NCBI GenBank assembly: GCA_039105265.1
Contig: JAPFFF010000107.1
Location: 1-56,898 of the forward strand
Direction of reading: 5' to 3'
DNA length: 56,898 bases
Source of the DNA: Tritrichomonas musculus
Taxonomy: Eukaryota > Parabasalia > Tritrichomonadida > Tritrichomonadidae
Positions 38,801-52,832 of the stretch are shown here, piece after piece. The notes below the pieces were generated by a model. It searched no databases. It was not told where the DNA came from and worked only from the letters and a program-made list of their open reading frames with translations. Numbering within the stretch: position 1 is the stretch's first letter; each line of letters opens with the position of its first letter. Made by a program: the position numbers and the translations under genes.

Positions 38801-41363
38801 TGCATCTTCAAATATAAGTAAAGTATAACCATCTGTAAAATAAATTCTTTAAGGTCTTCCGTGTTCCCGTCTGTATTCGTTTCCGTGCTCATGTATTCCT
38901 TTCTTTAATTCTGATTACTGAATAATATTTAAAATCAAAATAGAACTGTTTATATAACATAATTTCGAGATATTCTTCTGTGTTCGTTTCTGTATTCGTT
39001 TCCGTGATCATGTATTCCGTTCTGTACGTTTGTCTTTCGAATCCTGCATCTTCAAATATAAGTAAAGTATAACCATCTGTAAAATAATTTCTTTAAGGTC
39101 TTCCGTGTTCCCGTCTGTATTCGTTTCCGTGCTCATGTATTCCTTTCTTTAATTCTGATTACTGAATAATATTTAAAATCAAAATAGAACTGTTTATATA
39201 ACATAATTTCGAGATATTCTTCCGGGTTCGTTTCTGTATTCGTTTCCGTGCTCATGTATTCCGTTCTGTACGTTTGTCTTTCGAATCCTGCATCTTCAAA
39301 TATAAGTAAAGTATAACCATCTGTAAAATAAATTCTTTAAGGTCTTCCGTGTTCCCGTCTGTATTCGTTTCCGTGATCATGTATTCCGTTCCGTACGTTT
39401 GTCTTTCGAATCCTGCATCTTCAAATATAAGTAAAGTATAACCATCTGTAAAATAAATTCTTTAAGGTCTTCCGTGTTCCCGTCTGTATTCGTTTCCGTG
39501 ATCATGTATTCCTTTCTTTAATTCTGATTACTGAATAATATTTAAAATCAAAATAGAACTGTTTATATAACATAATTTCGAGATATTCTTCTGTGTTCGT
39601 TTCTGTATTCGTTTCCGTGCTCATGTATTCCGTTCTGTACGTTTGTCTTTCGAATCCTGCATCTTCAAATATAAGTAAAGTATAACCATCTGTAAAATAA
39701 ATTCTTTAAGGTCTTCCGTGTTCCCGTCTGTATTCGTTTCCGTGCTCATGTATTCCTTTCTTTAATTCTGATTACTGAATAATATTTAAAATCAAAATAG
39801 AACTGTTTATATAACATAATTTCGAGATATTCTTCTGTGTTCGTTTCTGTATTCGTTTCCGTGCTCATGTATTCCGTTCCGTACGTTTGTCTTTCGAATC
39901 CTGCATCTTCAAATATAAGTAAAGTATAACCATCTGTAAAATAAATTCTTTAAGGTCTTCCGTGTTCCCGTCTGTATTCGTTTCCGTGCTCATGTATTCC
40001 GTTCCGTACGTTTGTCTTTCGAATCCTGCATCTTCAAATATAAGTAAAGTATAACCATCTGTAAAATAAATTCTTTAAGGTCTTCCGTGTTCCCGTCTGT
40101 ATTCGTTTCCGTGATCATGTATTCCGTTCTGTACGTTTGTCTTTCGAATCCTGCATCTTCAAATATAAGTAAAGTATAACCATCTGTAAAATAAATTCTT
40201 TAAGGTCTTCCGTGTTCCCGTCTGTATTCGTTTCCGTGATCATGTATTCCGTTCTGTACGTTTGTCTTTCGAATCCTGCATCTTCAAATATAAGTAAAGT
40301 ATAACCATCTGTAAAATAAATTCTTTAAGGTCTTCCGTGTTCCCGTCTGTATTCGTTTCCGTGATCATGTATTCCGTTCCGTACGTTTGTCTTTCGAATC
40401 CTGCATCTTCAAATATAAGTAAAGTATAACCATCTGTAAAATAAATTCTTTAAGGTCTTCCGTGTTCCCGTCTGTATTCGTTTCCGTGATCATGTATTCC
40501 GTTCTGTACGTTTGTCTTTCGAATCCTGCATCTTCAAATATAAGTAAAGTATAACCATCTGTAAAATAAATTCTTTAAGGTCTTCCGTGTTCCCGTCTGT
40601 ATTCGTTTCCGTGATCATGTATTCCGTTCTGTACGTTTGTCTTTCGAATCCTGCATCTTCAAATATAAGTAAAGTATAACCATCTGTAAAATAAATTCTT
40701 TAAGGTCTTCCGTGTTCCCGTCTGTATTCGTTTCCGTGATCATGTATTCCGTTCTGTACGTTTGTCTTTCGAATCCTGCATCTTCAAATATAAGTAAAGT
40801 ATAACCATCTGTAAAATAAATTCTTTAAGGTCTTCCGTGTTCCCGTCTGTATTCGTTTCCGTGATCATGTATTCCGTTCCGTACGTTTGTCTTTCGAATC
40901 CTGCATCTTCAAATATAAGTAAAGTATAACCATCTGTAAAATAATTTCTTTAAGGTCTTCCGTGTTCCCGTCTGTATTCGTTTCCGTGCTCATGTATTCC
41001 TTTCTTTAATTCTGATTACTGAATAATATTTAAAATCAAAATAGAACTGTTTATATAACATAATTTCGAGATATTCTTCTGTGTTCGTTTCTGTATTCGT
41101 TTCCGTGCTCATGTATTCCGTTCTGTACGTTTGTCTTTCGAATCCTGCATCTTCAAATATAAGTAAAGTATAACCATCTGTAAAATAAATTCTTTAAGGT
41201 CTTCCGTGTTCCCGTCTGTATTCGTTTCCGTGATCATGTATTCCTTTCTTTAATTCTGATTACTGAATAATATTTAAAATCAAAATAGAACTGTTTATAT
41301 AACATAATTTCGAGATATTCTTCTGTGTTCGTTTCTGTATTCGTTTCCGTGCTCATGTATTCC
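35805..41363 (+). repeat. Large higher-order unit 2 (5559 bp)
   Basis: A-run pattern 6,1,1,7,4,1,1,2,1,9,1 (34 A and 11 B, 45 monomers). This is the cleanest copy. It shares order and bar-code variants with unit 1 and with the start of the next unit at 41364, whose pattern is 6,1,1,9,3,1,3,3,1,1,2,1,7. Copies differ chiefly in A-run lengths, as expected for unequal exchange out of register. Confidence 0.8.
38656..39756 (+). repeat. Core block copy 2 of 5
   Basis: Same monomer order and position-70 marker (A at 39019) as copy 1. It differs at the second B (GATC instead of GCTC) and the third B (CCGGG instead of CTGTG tail). The preceding four-A run is also nearly identical to that before copy 1. 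Confidence 0.88.
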
Positions 41364-44300
41364 GTTCCGTACGTTTGTCTTTCGAATCCTGCATCTTCAA
41401 ATATAAGTAAAGTATAACCATCTGTAAAATAAATTCTTTAAGGTCTTCCGTGTTCCCGTCTGTATTCGTTTCCGTGATCATGTATTCCGTTCTGTACGTT
41501 TGTCTTTCGAATCCTGCATCTTCAAATATAAGTAAAGTATAACCATCTGTAAAATAAATTCTTTAAGGTCTTCCGTGTTCCCGTCTGTATTCGTTTCCGT
41601 GATCATGTATTCCGTTCTGTACGTTTGTCTTTCGAATCCTGCATCTTCAAATATAAGTAAAGTATAACCATCTGTAAAATAAATTCTTTAAGGTCTTCCG
41701 TGTTCCCGTCTGTATTCGTTTCCGTGATCATGTATTCCGTTCCGTACGTTTGTCTTTCGAATCCTGCATCTTCAAATATAAGTAAAGTATAACCATCTGT
41801 AAAATAAATTCTTTAAGGTCTTCCGTGTTCCCGTCTGTATTCGTTTCCGTGCTCATGTATTCCGTTCCGTACGTTTGTCTTTCGAATCCTGCATCTTCAA
41901 ATATAAGTAAAGTATAACCATCTGTAAAATAAATTCTTTAAGGTCTTCCGTGTTCCCGTCTGTATTCGTTTCCGTGCTCATGTATTCCGTTCTGTACGTT
42001 TGTCTTTCGAATCCTGCATCTTCAAATATAAGTAAAGTATAACCATCTGTAAAATAATTTCTTTAAGGTCTTCCGTGTTCCCGTCTGTATTCGTTTCCGT
42101 GATCATGTATTCCTTTCTTTAATTCTGATTACTGAATAATATTTAAAATCAAAATAGAACTGTTTATATAACATAATTTCGAGATATTCTTCTGTGTTCG
42201 TTTCTGTATTCGTTTCCGTGCTCATGTATTCCGTTCTGTACGTTTGTCTTTCGAATCCTGCATCTTCAAATATAAGTAAAGTATAACCATCTGTAAAATA
42301 AATTCTTTAAGGTCTTCCGTGTTCCCGTCTGTATTCGTTTCCGTGCTCATGTATTCCTTTCTTTAATTCTGATTACTGAATAATATTTAAAATCAAAATA
42401 GAACTGTTTATATAACATAATTTCGAGATATTCTTCCGGGTTCGTTTCTGTATTCGTTTCCGTGCTCATGTATTCCGTTCTGTACGTTTGTCTTTCGAAT
42501 CCTGCATCTTCAAATATAAGTAAAGTATAACCATCTGTAAAATAAATTCTTTAAGGTCTTCCGTGTTCCCGTCTGTATTCGTTTCCGTGATCATGTATTC
42601 CTTTCTTTAATTCTGATTACTGAATAATATTTAAAATCAAAATAGAACTGTTTATATAACATAATTTCGAGATATTCTTCCGGGTTCGTTTCTGTATTCG
42701 TTTCCGTGCTCATGTATTCCGTTCTGTACGTTTGTCTTTCGAATCCTGCATCTTCAAATATAAGTAAAGTATAACCATCTGTAAAATAAATTCTTTAAGG
42801 TCTTCCGTGTTCCCGTCTGTATTCGTTTCCGTGATCATGTATTCCGTTCTGTACGTTTGTCTTTCGAATCCTGCATCTTCAAATATAAGTAAAGTATAAC
42901 CATCTGTAAAATAAATTCTTTAAGGTCTTCCGTGTTCCCGTCTGTATTCGTTTCCGTGATCATGTATTCCGTTCTGTACGTTTGTCTTTCGAATCCTGCA
43001 TCTTCAAATATAAGTAAAGTATAACCATCTGTAAAATAAATTCTTTAAGGTCTTCCGTGTTCCCGTCTGTATTCGTTTCCGTGCTCATGTATTCCGTTCC
43101 GTACGTTTGTCTTTCGAATCCTGCATCTTCAAATATAAGTAAAGTATAACCATCTGTAAAATAAATTCTTTAAGGTCTTCCGTGTTCCCGTCTGTATTCG
43201 TTTCCGTGCTCATGTATTCCGTTCCGTACGTTTGTCTTTCGAATCCTGCATCTTCAAATATAAGTAAAGTATAACCATCTGTAAAATAAATTCTTTAAGG
43301 TCTTCCGTGTTCCCGTCTGTATTCGTTTCCGTGATCATGTATTCCGTTCCGTACGTTTGTCTTTCGAATCCTGCATCTTCAAATATAAGTAAAGTATAAC
43401 CATCTGTAAAATAAATTCTTTAAGGTCTTCCGTGTTCCCGTCTGTATTCGTTTCCGTGATCATGTATTCCGTTCCGTACGTTTGTCTTTCGAATCCTGCA
43501 TCTTCAAATATAAGTAAAGTATAACCATCTGTAAAATAAATTCTTTAAGGTCTTCCGTGTTCCCGTCTGTATTCGTTTCCGTGATCATGTATTCCGTTCC
43601 GTACGTTTGTCTTTCGAATCCTGCATCTTCAAATATAAGTAAAGTATAACCATCTGTAAAATAAATTCTTTAAGGTCTTCCGTGTTCCCGTCTGTATTCG
43701 TTTCCGTGATCATGTATTCCGTTCTGTACGTTTGTCTTTCGAATCCTGCATCTTCAAATATAAGTAAAGTATAACCATCTGTAAAATAAATTCTTTAAGG
43801 TCTTCCGTGTTCCCGTCTGTATTCGTTTCCGTGCTCATGTATTCCTTTCTTTAATTCTGATTACTGAATAATATTTAAAATCAAAATAGAACTGTTTATA
43901 TAACATAATTTCGAGATATTCTTCCGGGTTCGTTTCTGTATTCGTTTCCGTGCTCATGTATTCCGTTCCGTACGTTTGTCTTTCGAATCCTGCATCTTCA
44001 AATATAAGTAAAGTATAACCATCTGTAAAATAAATTCTTTAAGGTCTTCCGTGTTCCCGTCTGTATTCGTTTCCGTGATCATGTATTCCGTTCTGTACGT
44101 TTGTCTTTCGAATCCTGCATCTTCAAATATAAGTAAAGTATAACCATCTGTAAAATAAATTCTTTAAGGTCTTCCGTGTTCCCGTCTGTATTCGTTTCCG
44201 TGATCATGTATTCCGTTCTGTACGTTTGTCTTTCGAATCCTGCATCTTCAAATATAAGTAAAGTATAACCATCTGTAAAATAAATTCTTTAAGGTCTTCC

Positions 44301-44827
44301 GTGTTCCCGTCTGTATTCGTTTCCGTGCTCATGTATTCCTTTCTTTAATTCTGATTACTGAATAATATTTAAAATCAAAATAGAACTGTTTATATAACAT
44401 AATTTCGAGATATTCTTCCGGGTTCGTTTCTGTATTCGTTTCCGTGATCATGTATTCCGTTCCGTACGTTTGTCTTTCGAATCCTGCATCTTCAAATATA
44501 AGTAAAGTATAACCATCTGTAAAATAAATTCTTTAAGGTCTTCCGTGTTCCCGTCTGTATTCGTTTCCGTGATCATGTATTCCTTTCTTTAATTCTGATT
44601 ACTGAATAATATTTAAAATCAAAATAGAACTGTTTATATAACATAATTTCGAGATATTCTTCCGGGTTCGTTTCTGTATTCGTTTCCGTGCTCATGTATT
44701 CCGTTCCGTACGTTTGTCTTTCGAATCCTGCATCTTCAAATATAAGTAAAGTATAACCATCTGTAAAATAAATTCTTTAAGGTCTTCCGTGTTCCCGTCT
44801 GTATTCGTTTCCGTGATCATGTATTCC

Positions 44828-44952
44828 GTTCTGTACGTTTGTCTTTCGAATCCTGCATCTTCAAATATAAGTAAAGTATAACCATCTGTAAAATAAATTC
44901 TTTAAGGTCTTCTGTGTTCGTTTCTGTATTCGTTTCCGTGATCATGTATTCC
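44828..44952 (+). repeat. Reciprocal chimera: A monomer with B-type tail
   Basis: Positions 1-81 are A, but the tail at 44909-44952 reads CTGTG with CGTTT, the B form. It is the only such unit I found among 333 A monomers. It is the reciprocal of the A-tailed B units and lies in the middle of a run of three A between B at 44584 and 45078. Length remains 125 bp. Confidence 0.93.
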
Positions 44953-45571
44953 GTTCTGTACGTTTGTCTTTCGAATCCTGCATCTTCAAATATAAGTAAA
45001 GTATAACCATCTGTAAAATAAATTCTTTAAGGTCTTCCGTGTTCCCGTCTGTATTCGTTTCCGTGCTCATGTATTCCTTTCTTTAATTCTGATTACTGAA
45101 TAATATTTAAAATCAAAATAGAACTGTTTATATAACATAATTTCGAGATATTCTTCCGGGTTCGTTTCTGTATTCGTTTCCGTGCTCATGTATTCCGTTC
45201 CGTACGTTTGTCTTTCGAATCCTGCATCTTCAAATATAAGTAAAGTATAACCATCTGTAAAATAAATTCTTTAAGGTCTTCCGTGTTCCCGTCTGTATTC
45301 GTTTCCGTGATCATGTATTCCGTTCTGTACGTTTGTCTTTCGAATCCTGCATCTTCAAATATAAGTAAAGTATAACCATCTGTAAAATAAATTCTTTAAG
45401 GTCTTCCGTGTTCCCGTCTGTATTCGTTTCCGTGATCATGTATTCCGTTCTGTACGTTTGTCTTTCGAATCCTGCATCTTCAAATATAAGTAAAGTATAA
45501 CCATCTGTAAAATAAATTCTTTAAGGTCTTCCGTGTTCCCGTCTGTATTCGTTTCCGTGCTCATGTATTCC

Positions 45572-46672
45572 TTTCTTTAATTCTGATTACTGAATAATAT
45601 TTAAAATCAAAATAGAACTGTTTATATAACATAATTTCGAGATATTCTTCCGGGTTCGTTTCTGTATTCGTTTCCGTGATCATGTATTCCGTTCCGTACG
45701 TTTGTCTTTCGAATCCTGCATCTTCAAATATAAGTAAAGTATAACCATCTGTAAAATAAATTCTTTAAGGTCTTCCGTGTTCCCGTCTGTATTCGTTTCC
45801 GTGCTCATGTATTCCTTTCTTTAATTCTGATTACTGAATAATATTTAAAATCAAAATAGAACTGTTTATATAACATAATTTCGAGATATTCTTCTGTGTT
45901 CGTTTCTGTATTCGTTTCCGTGCTCATGTATTCCGTTCTGTACGTTTGTCTTTCGAATCCTGCATCTTCAAATATAAGTAAAGTATAACCATCTGTAAAA
46001 TAATTTCTTTAAGGTCTTCCGTGTTCCCGTCTGTATTCGTTTCCGTGCTCATGTATTCCTTTCTTTAATTCTGATTACTGAATAATATTTAAAATCAAAA
46101 TAGAACTGTTTATATAACATAATTTCGAGATATTCTTCTGTGTTCGTTTCTGTATTCGTTTCCGTGCTCATGTATTCCGTTCTGTACGTTTGTCTTTCGA
46201 ATCCTGCATCTTCAAATATAAGTAAAGTATAACCATCTGTAAAATAAATTCTTTAAGGTCTTCCGTGTTCCCGTCTGTATTCGTTTCCGTGATCATGTAT
46301 TCCGTTCCGTACGTTTGTCTTTCGAATCCTGCATCTTCAAATATAAGTAAAGTATAACCATCTGTAAAATAAATTCTTTAAGGTCTTCCGTGTTCCCGTC
46401 TGTATTCGTTTCCGTGATCATGTATTCCTTTCTTTAATTCTGATTACTGAATAATATTTAAAATCAAAATAGAACTGTTTATATAACATAATTTCGAGAT
46501 ATTCTTCTGTGTTCGTTTCTGTATTCGTTTCCGTGCTCATGTATTCCGTTCTGTACGTTTGTCTTTCGAATCCTGCATCTTCAAATATAAGTAAAGTATA
46601 ACCATCTGTAAAATAAATTCTTTAAGGTCTTCCGTGTTCCCGTCTGTATTCGTTTCCGTGCTCATGTATTCC
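45572..46672 (+). repeat. Core block copy 3 of 5
   Basis: Same order, with the position-70 marker in the A at 45935. The spacing from copy 2 is 6916 bp (14 B plus 42 A), identical to that between copies 1 and 2. The preceding A run has three members instead of four. Confidence 0.88.
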
Positions 46673-49392
46673 TTTCTTTAATTCTGATTACTGAATAATA
46701 TTTAAAATCAAAATAGAACTGTTTATATAACATAATTTCGAGATATTCTTCCGGGTTCGTTTCTGTATTCGTTTCCGTGCTCATGTATTCCGTTCCGTAC
46801 GTTTGTCTTTCGAATCCTGCATCTTCAAATATAAGTAAAGTATAACCATCTGTAAAATAAATTCTTTAAGGTCTTCCGTGTTCCCGTCTGTATTCGTTTC
46901 CGTGATCATGTATTCCGTTCTGTACGTTTGTCTTTCGAATCCTGCATCTTCAAATATAAGTAAAGTATAACCATCTGTAAAATAAATTCTTTAAGGTCTT
47001 CCGTGTTCCCGTCTGTATTCGTTTCCGTGATCATGTATTCCGTTCTGTACGTTTGTCTTTCGAATCCTGCATCTTCAAATATAAGTAAAGTATAACCATC
47101 TGTAAAATAAATTCTTTAAGGTCTTCCGTGTTCCCGTCTGTATTCGTTTCCGTGATCATGTATTCCGTTCCGTACGTTTGTCTTTCGAATCCTGCATCTT
47201 CAAATATAAGTAAAGTATAACCATCTGTAAAATAAATTCTTTAAGGTCTTCCGTGTTCCCGTCTGTATTCGTTTCCGTGATCATGTATTCCGTTCTGTAC
47301 GTTTGTCTTTCGAATCCTGCATCTTCAAATATAAGTAAAGTATAACCATCTGTAAAATAAATTCTTTAAGGTCTTCCGTGTTCCCGTCTGTATTCGTTTC
47401 CGTGATCATGTATTCCGTTCCGTACGTTTGTCTTTCGAATCCTGCATCTTCAAATATAAGTAAAGTATAACCATCTGTAAAATAAATTCTTTAAGGTCTT
47501 CCGTGTTCCCGTCTGTATTCGTTTCCGTGATCATGTATTCCGTTCTGTACGTTTGTCTTTCGAATCCTGCATCTTCAAATATAAGTAAAGTATAACCATC
47601 TGTAAAATAAATTCTTTAAGGTCTTCCGTGTTCCCGTCTGTATTCGTTTCCGTGCTCATGTATTCCTTTCTTTAATTCTGATTACTGAATAATATTTAAA
47701 ATCAAAATAGAACTGTTTATATAACATAATTTCGAGATATTCTTCCGGGTTCGTTTCTGTATTCGTTTCCGTGCTCATGTATTCCGTTCTGTACGTTTGT
47801 CTTTCGAATCCTGCATCTTCAAATATAAGTAAAGTATAACCATCTGTAAAATAAATTCTTTAAGGTCTTCCGTGTTCCCGTCTGTATTCGTTTCCGTGCT
47901 CATGTATTCCTTTCTTTAATTCTGATTACTGAATAATATTTAAAATCAAAATAGAACTGTTTATATAACATAATTTCGAGATATTCTTCCGGGTTCGTTT
48001 CTGTATTCGTTTCCGTGCTCATGTATTCCGTTCTGTACGTTTGTCTTTCGAATCCTGCATCTTCAAATATAAGTAAAGTATAACCATCTGTAAAATAAAT
48101 TCTTTAAGGTCTTCCGTGTTCCCGTCTGTATTCGTTTCCGTGCTCATGTATTCCGTTCCGTACGTTTGTCTTTCGAATCCTGCATCTTCAAATATAAGTA
48201 AAGTATAACCATCTGTAAAATAAATTCTTTAAGGTCTTCCGTGTTCCCGTCTGTATTCGTTTCCGTGCTCATGTATTCCTTTCTTTAATTCTGATTACTG
48301 AATAATATTTAAAATCAAAATAGAACTGTTTATATAACATAATTTCGAGATATTCTTCCGGGTTCGTTTCTGTATTCGTTTCCGTGCTCATGTATTCCGT
48401 TCTGTACGTTTGTCTTTCGAATCCTGCATCTTCAAATATAAGTAAAGTATAACCATCTGTAAAATAAATTCTTTAAGGTCTTCCGTGTTCCCGTCTGTAT
48501 TCGTTTCCGTGATCATGTATTCCGTTCCGTACGTTTGTCTTTCGAATCCTGCATCTTCAAATATAAGTAAAGTATAACCATCTGTAAAATAAATTCTTTA
48601 AGGTCTTCCGTGTTCCCGTCTGTATTCGTTTCCGTGATCATGTATTCCTTTCTTTAATTCTGATTACTGAATAATATTTAAAATCAAAATAGAACTGTTT
48701 ATATAACATAATTTCGAGATATTCTTCCGGGTTCGTTTCTGTATTCGTTTCCGTGATCATGTATTCCGTTCTGTACGTTTGTCTTTCGAATCCTGCATCT
48801 TCAAATATAAGTAAAGTATAACCATCTGTAAAATAAATTCTTTAAGGTCTTCCGTGTTCCCGTCTGTATTCGTTTCCGTGCTCATGTATTCCGTTCCGTA
48901 CGTTTGTCTTTCGAATCCTGCATCTTCAAATATAAGTAAAGTATAACCATCTGTAAAATAAATTCTTTAAGGTCTTCCGTGTTCCCGTCTGTATTCGTTT
49001 CCGTGCTCATGTATTCCGTTCCGTACGTTTGTCTTTCGAATCCTGCATCTTCAAATATAAGTAAAGTATAACCATCTGTAAAATAAATTCTTTAAGGTCT
49101 TCCGTGTTCCCGTCTGTATTCGTTTCCGTGATCATGTATTCCGTTCTGTACGTTTGTCTTTCGAATCCTGCATCTTCAAATATAAGTAAAGTATAACCAT
49201 CTGTAAAATAAATTCTTTAAGGTCTTCCGTGTTCCCGTCTGTATTCGTTTCCGTGATCATGTATTCCGTTCTGTACGTTTGTCTTTCGAATCCTGCATCT
49301 TCAAATATAAGTAAAGTATAACCATCTGTAAAATAAATTCTTTAAGGTCTTCCGTGTTCCCGTCTGTATTCGTTTCCGTGCTCATGTATTCC

Positions 49393-50249
49393 TTTCTTTA
49401 ATTCTGATTACTGAATAATATTTAAAATCAAAATAGAACTGTTTATATAACATAATTTCGAGATATTCTTCCGGGTTCGTTTCTGTATTCGTTTCCGTGA
49501 TCATGTATTCCGTTCCGTACGTTTGTCTTTCGAATCCTGCATCTTCAAATATAAGTAAAGTATAACCATCTGTAAAATAAATTCTTTAAGGTCTTCCGTG
49601 TTCCCGTCTGTATTCGTTTCCGTGCTCATGTATTCCTTTCTTTAATTCTGATTACTGAATAATATTTAAAATCAAAATAGAACTGTTTATATAACATAAT
49701 TTCGAGATATTCTTCTGTGTTCGTTTCTGTATTCGTTTCCGTGCTCATGTATTCCGTTCTGTACGTTTGTCTTTCGAATCCTGCATCTTCAAATATAAGT
49801 AAAGTATAACCATCTGTAAAATAATTTCTTTAAGGTCTTCCGTGTTCCCGTCTGTATTCGTTTCCGTGCTCATGTATTCCTTTCTTTAATTCTGATTACT
49901 GAATAATATTTAAAATCAAAATAGAACTGTTTATATAACATAATTTCGAGATATTCTTCTGTGTTCGTTTCTGTATTCGTTTCCGTGCTCATGTATTCCG
50001 TTCTGTACGTTTGTCTTTCGAATCCTGCATCTTCAAATATAAGTAAAGTATAACCATCTGTAAAATAAATTCTTTAAGGTCTTCCGTGTTCCCGTCTGTA
50101 TTCGTTTCCGTGATCATGTATTCCGTTCCGTACGTTTGTCTTTCGAATCCTGCATCTTCAAATATAAGTAAAGTATAACCATCTGTAAAATAAATTCTTT
50201 AAGGTCTTCCGTGTTCCCGTCTGTATTCGTTTCCGTGATCATGTATTCC
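49393..50249 (+). repeat. Core block copy 4 of 5, shortened
   Basis: B-A-B-A-B-AA with the position-70 marker in the A at 49756. The next B (50250, CCGGG tail) is followed by two A instead of one, so the match ends early. It is preceded by a five-A run, as is copy 5. Confidence 0.83.
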
Positions 50250-51731
50250 TTTCTTTAATTCTGATTACTGAATAATATTTAAAATCAAAATAGAACTGTT
50301 TATATAACATAATTTCGAGATATTCTTCCGGGTTCGTTTCTGTATTCGTTTCCGTGCTCATGTATTCCGTTCTGTACGTTTGTCTTTCGAATCCTGCATC
50401 TTCAAATATAAGTAAAGTATAACCATCTGTAAAATAAATTCTTTAAGGTCTTCCGTGTTCCCGTCTGTATTCGTTTCCGTGCTCATGTATTCCGTTCCGT
50501 ACGTTTGTCTTTCGAATCCTGCATCTTCAAATATAAGTAAAGTATAACCATCTGTAAAATAAATTCTTTAAGGTCTTCCGTGTTCCCGTCTGTATTCGTT
50601 TCCGTGATCATGTATTCCTTTCTTTAATTCTGATTACTGAATAATATTTAAAATCAAAATAGAACTGTTTATATAACATAATTTCGAGATATTCTTCCGG
50701 GTTCGTTTCTGTATTCGTTTCCGTGCTCATGTATTCCGTTCTGTACGTTTGTCTTTCGAATCCTGCATCTTCAAATATAAGTAAAGTATAACCATCTGTA
50801 AAATAAATTCTTTAAGGTCTTCCGTGTTCCCGTCTGTATTCGTTTCCGTGATCATGTATTCCGTTCCGTACGTTTGTCTTTCGAATCCTGCATCTTCAAA
50901 TATAAGTAAAGTATAACCATCTGTAAAATAAATTCTTTAAGGTCTTCCGTGTTCCCGTCTGTATTCGTTTCCGTGATCATGTATTCCTTTCTTTAATTCT
51001 GATTACTGAATAATATTTAAAATCAAAATAGAACTGTTTATATAACATAATTTCGAGATATTCTTCCGGGTTCGTTTCTGTATTCGTTTCCGTGCTCATG
51101 TATTCCGTTCTGTACGTTTGTCTTTCGAATCCTGCATCTTCAAATATAAGTAAAGTATAACCATCTGTAAAATAAATTCTTTAAGGTCTTCCGTGTTCCC
51201 GTCTGTATTCGTTTCCGTGCTCATGTATTCCGTTCCGTACGTTTGTCTTTCGAATCCTGCATCTTCAAATATAAGTAAAGTATAACCATCTGTAAAATAA
51301 ATTCTTTAAGGTCTTCCGTGTTCCCGTCTGTATTCGTTTCCGTGCTCATGTATTCCGTTCCGTACGTTTGTCTTTCGAATCCTGCATCTTCAAATATAAG
51401 TAAAGTATAACCATCTGTAAAATAAATTCTTTAAGGTCTTCCGTGTTCCCGTCTGTATTCGTTTCCGTGATCATGTATTCCGTTCTGTACGTTTGTCTTT
51501 CGAATCCTGCATCTTCAAATATAAGTAAAGTATAACCATCTGTAAAATAAATTCTTTAAGGTCTTCCGTGTTCCCGTCTGTATTCGTTTCCGTGATCATG
51601 TATTCCGTTCTGTACGTTTGTCTTTCGAATCCTGCATCTTCAAATATAAGTAAAGTATAACCATCTGTAAAATAAATTCTTTAAGGTCTTCCGTGTTCCC
51701 GTCTGTATTCGTTTCCGTGCTCATGTATTCC

Positions 51732-52832
51732 TTTCTTTAATTCTGATTACTGAATAATATTTAAAATCAAAATAGAACTGTTTATATAACATAATTTCGA
51801 GATATTCTTCCGGGTTCGTTTCTGTATTCGTTTCCGTGATCATGTATTCCGTTCCGTACGTTTGTCTTTCGAATCCTGCATCTTCAAATATAAGTAAAGT
51901 ATAACCATCTGTAAAATAAATTCTTTAAGGTCTTCCGTGTTCCCGTCTGTATTCGTTTCCGTGCTCATGTATTCCTTTCTTTAATTCTGATTACTGAATA
52001 ATATTTAAAATCAAAATAGAACTGTTTATATAACATAATTTCGAGATATTCTTCTGTGTTCGTTTCTGTATTCGTTTCCGTGCTCATGTATTCCGTTCTG
52101 TACGTTTGTCTTTCGAATCCTGCATCTTCAAATATAAGTAAAGTATAACCATCTGTAAAATAATTTCTTTAAGGTCTTCCGTGTTCCCGTCTGTATTCGT
52201 TTCCGTGCTCATGTATTCCTTTCTTTAATTCTGATTACTGAATAATATTTAAAATCAAAATAGAACTGTTTATATAACATAATTTCGAGATATTCTTCTG
52301 TGTTCGTTTCTGTATTCGTTTCCGTGCTCATGTATTCCGTTCTGTACGTTTGTCTTTCGAATCCTGCATCTTCAAATATAAGTAAAGTATAACCATCTGT
52401 AAAATAAATTCTTTAAGGTCTTCCGTGTTCCCGTCTGTATTCGTTTCCGTGATCATGTATTCCGTTCCGTACGTTTGTCTTTCGAATCCTGCATCTTCAA
52501 ATATAAGTAAAGTATAACCATCTGTAAAATAAATTCTTTAAGGTCTTCCGTGTTCCCGTCTGTATTCGTTTCCGTGATCATGTATTCCTTTCTTTAATTC
52601 TGATTACTGAATAATATTTAAAATCAAAATAGAACTGTTTATATAACATAATTTCGAGATATTCTTCTGTGTTCGTTTCTGTATTCGTTTCCGTGCTCAT
52701 GTATTCCGTTCTGTACGTTTGTCTTTCGAATCCTGCATCTTCAAATATAAGTAAAGTATAACCATCTGTAAAATAAATTCTTTAAGGTCTTCCGTGTTCC
52801 CGTCTGTATTCGTTTCCGTGCTCATGTATTCC
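51732..52832 (+). repeat. Core block copy 5 of 5
   Basis: Full B-A-B-A-B-AA-B-A order with the position-70 marker in the A at 52095. It lies only 2339 bp after copy 4, showing that the repeat step shortens from about 6.9 kb to 3.8 and then 2.3 kb towards the right edge. Confidence 0.88.

Larger units (their letters stand above)
27401..47666 (+). repeat. Array zone 4: long A runs and 5.6-8.4 kb higher-order repeat
   Basis: B monomers start at 28151, 28395, 28639, 29758, 30002, 31121, 31740, 31984, 32228, 32597, 32841, 34085, 34329, 35073, 35442, 35686, 36555, 36799, 37043, 38037, 38656, 38900, 39144, 39513, 39757, 41001, 41245, 42114, 42358, 42602, 43846, 44340, 44584, 45078, 45572, 45816, 46060, 46429 and 46673. 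The array's longest A runs are here: three of 9 (32960-34084, 39876-41000, 42721-43845) and two of 8. Consecutive A copies with C at position 5 cluster inside these runs. Confidence 0.92.
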
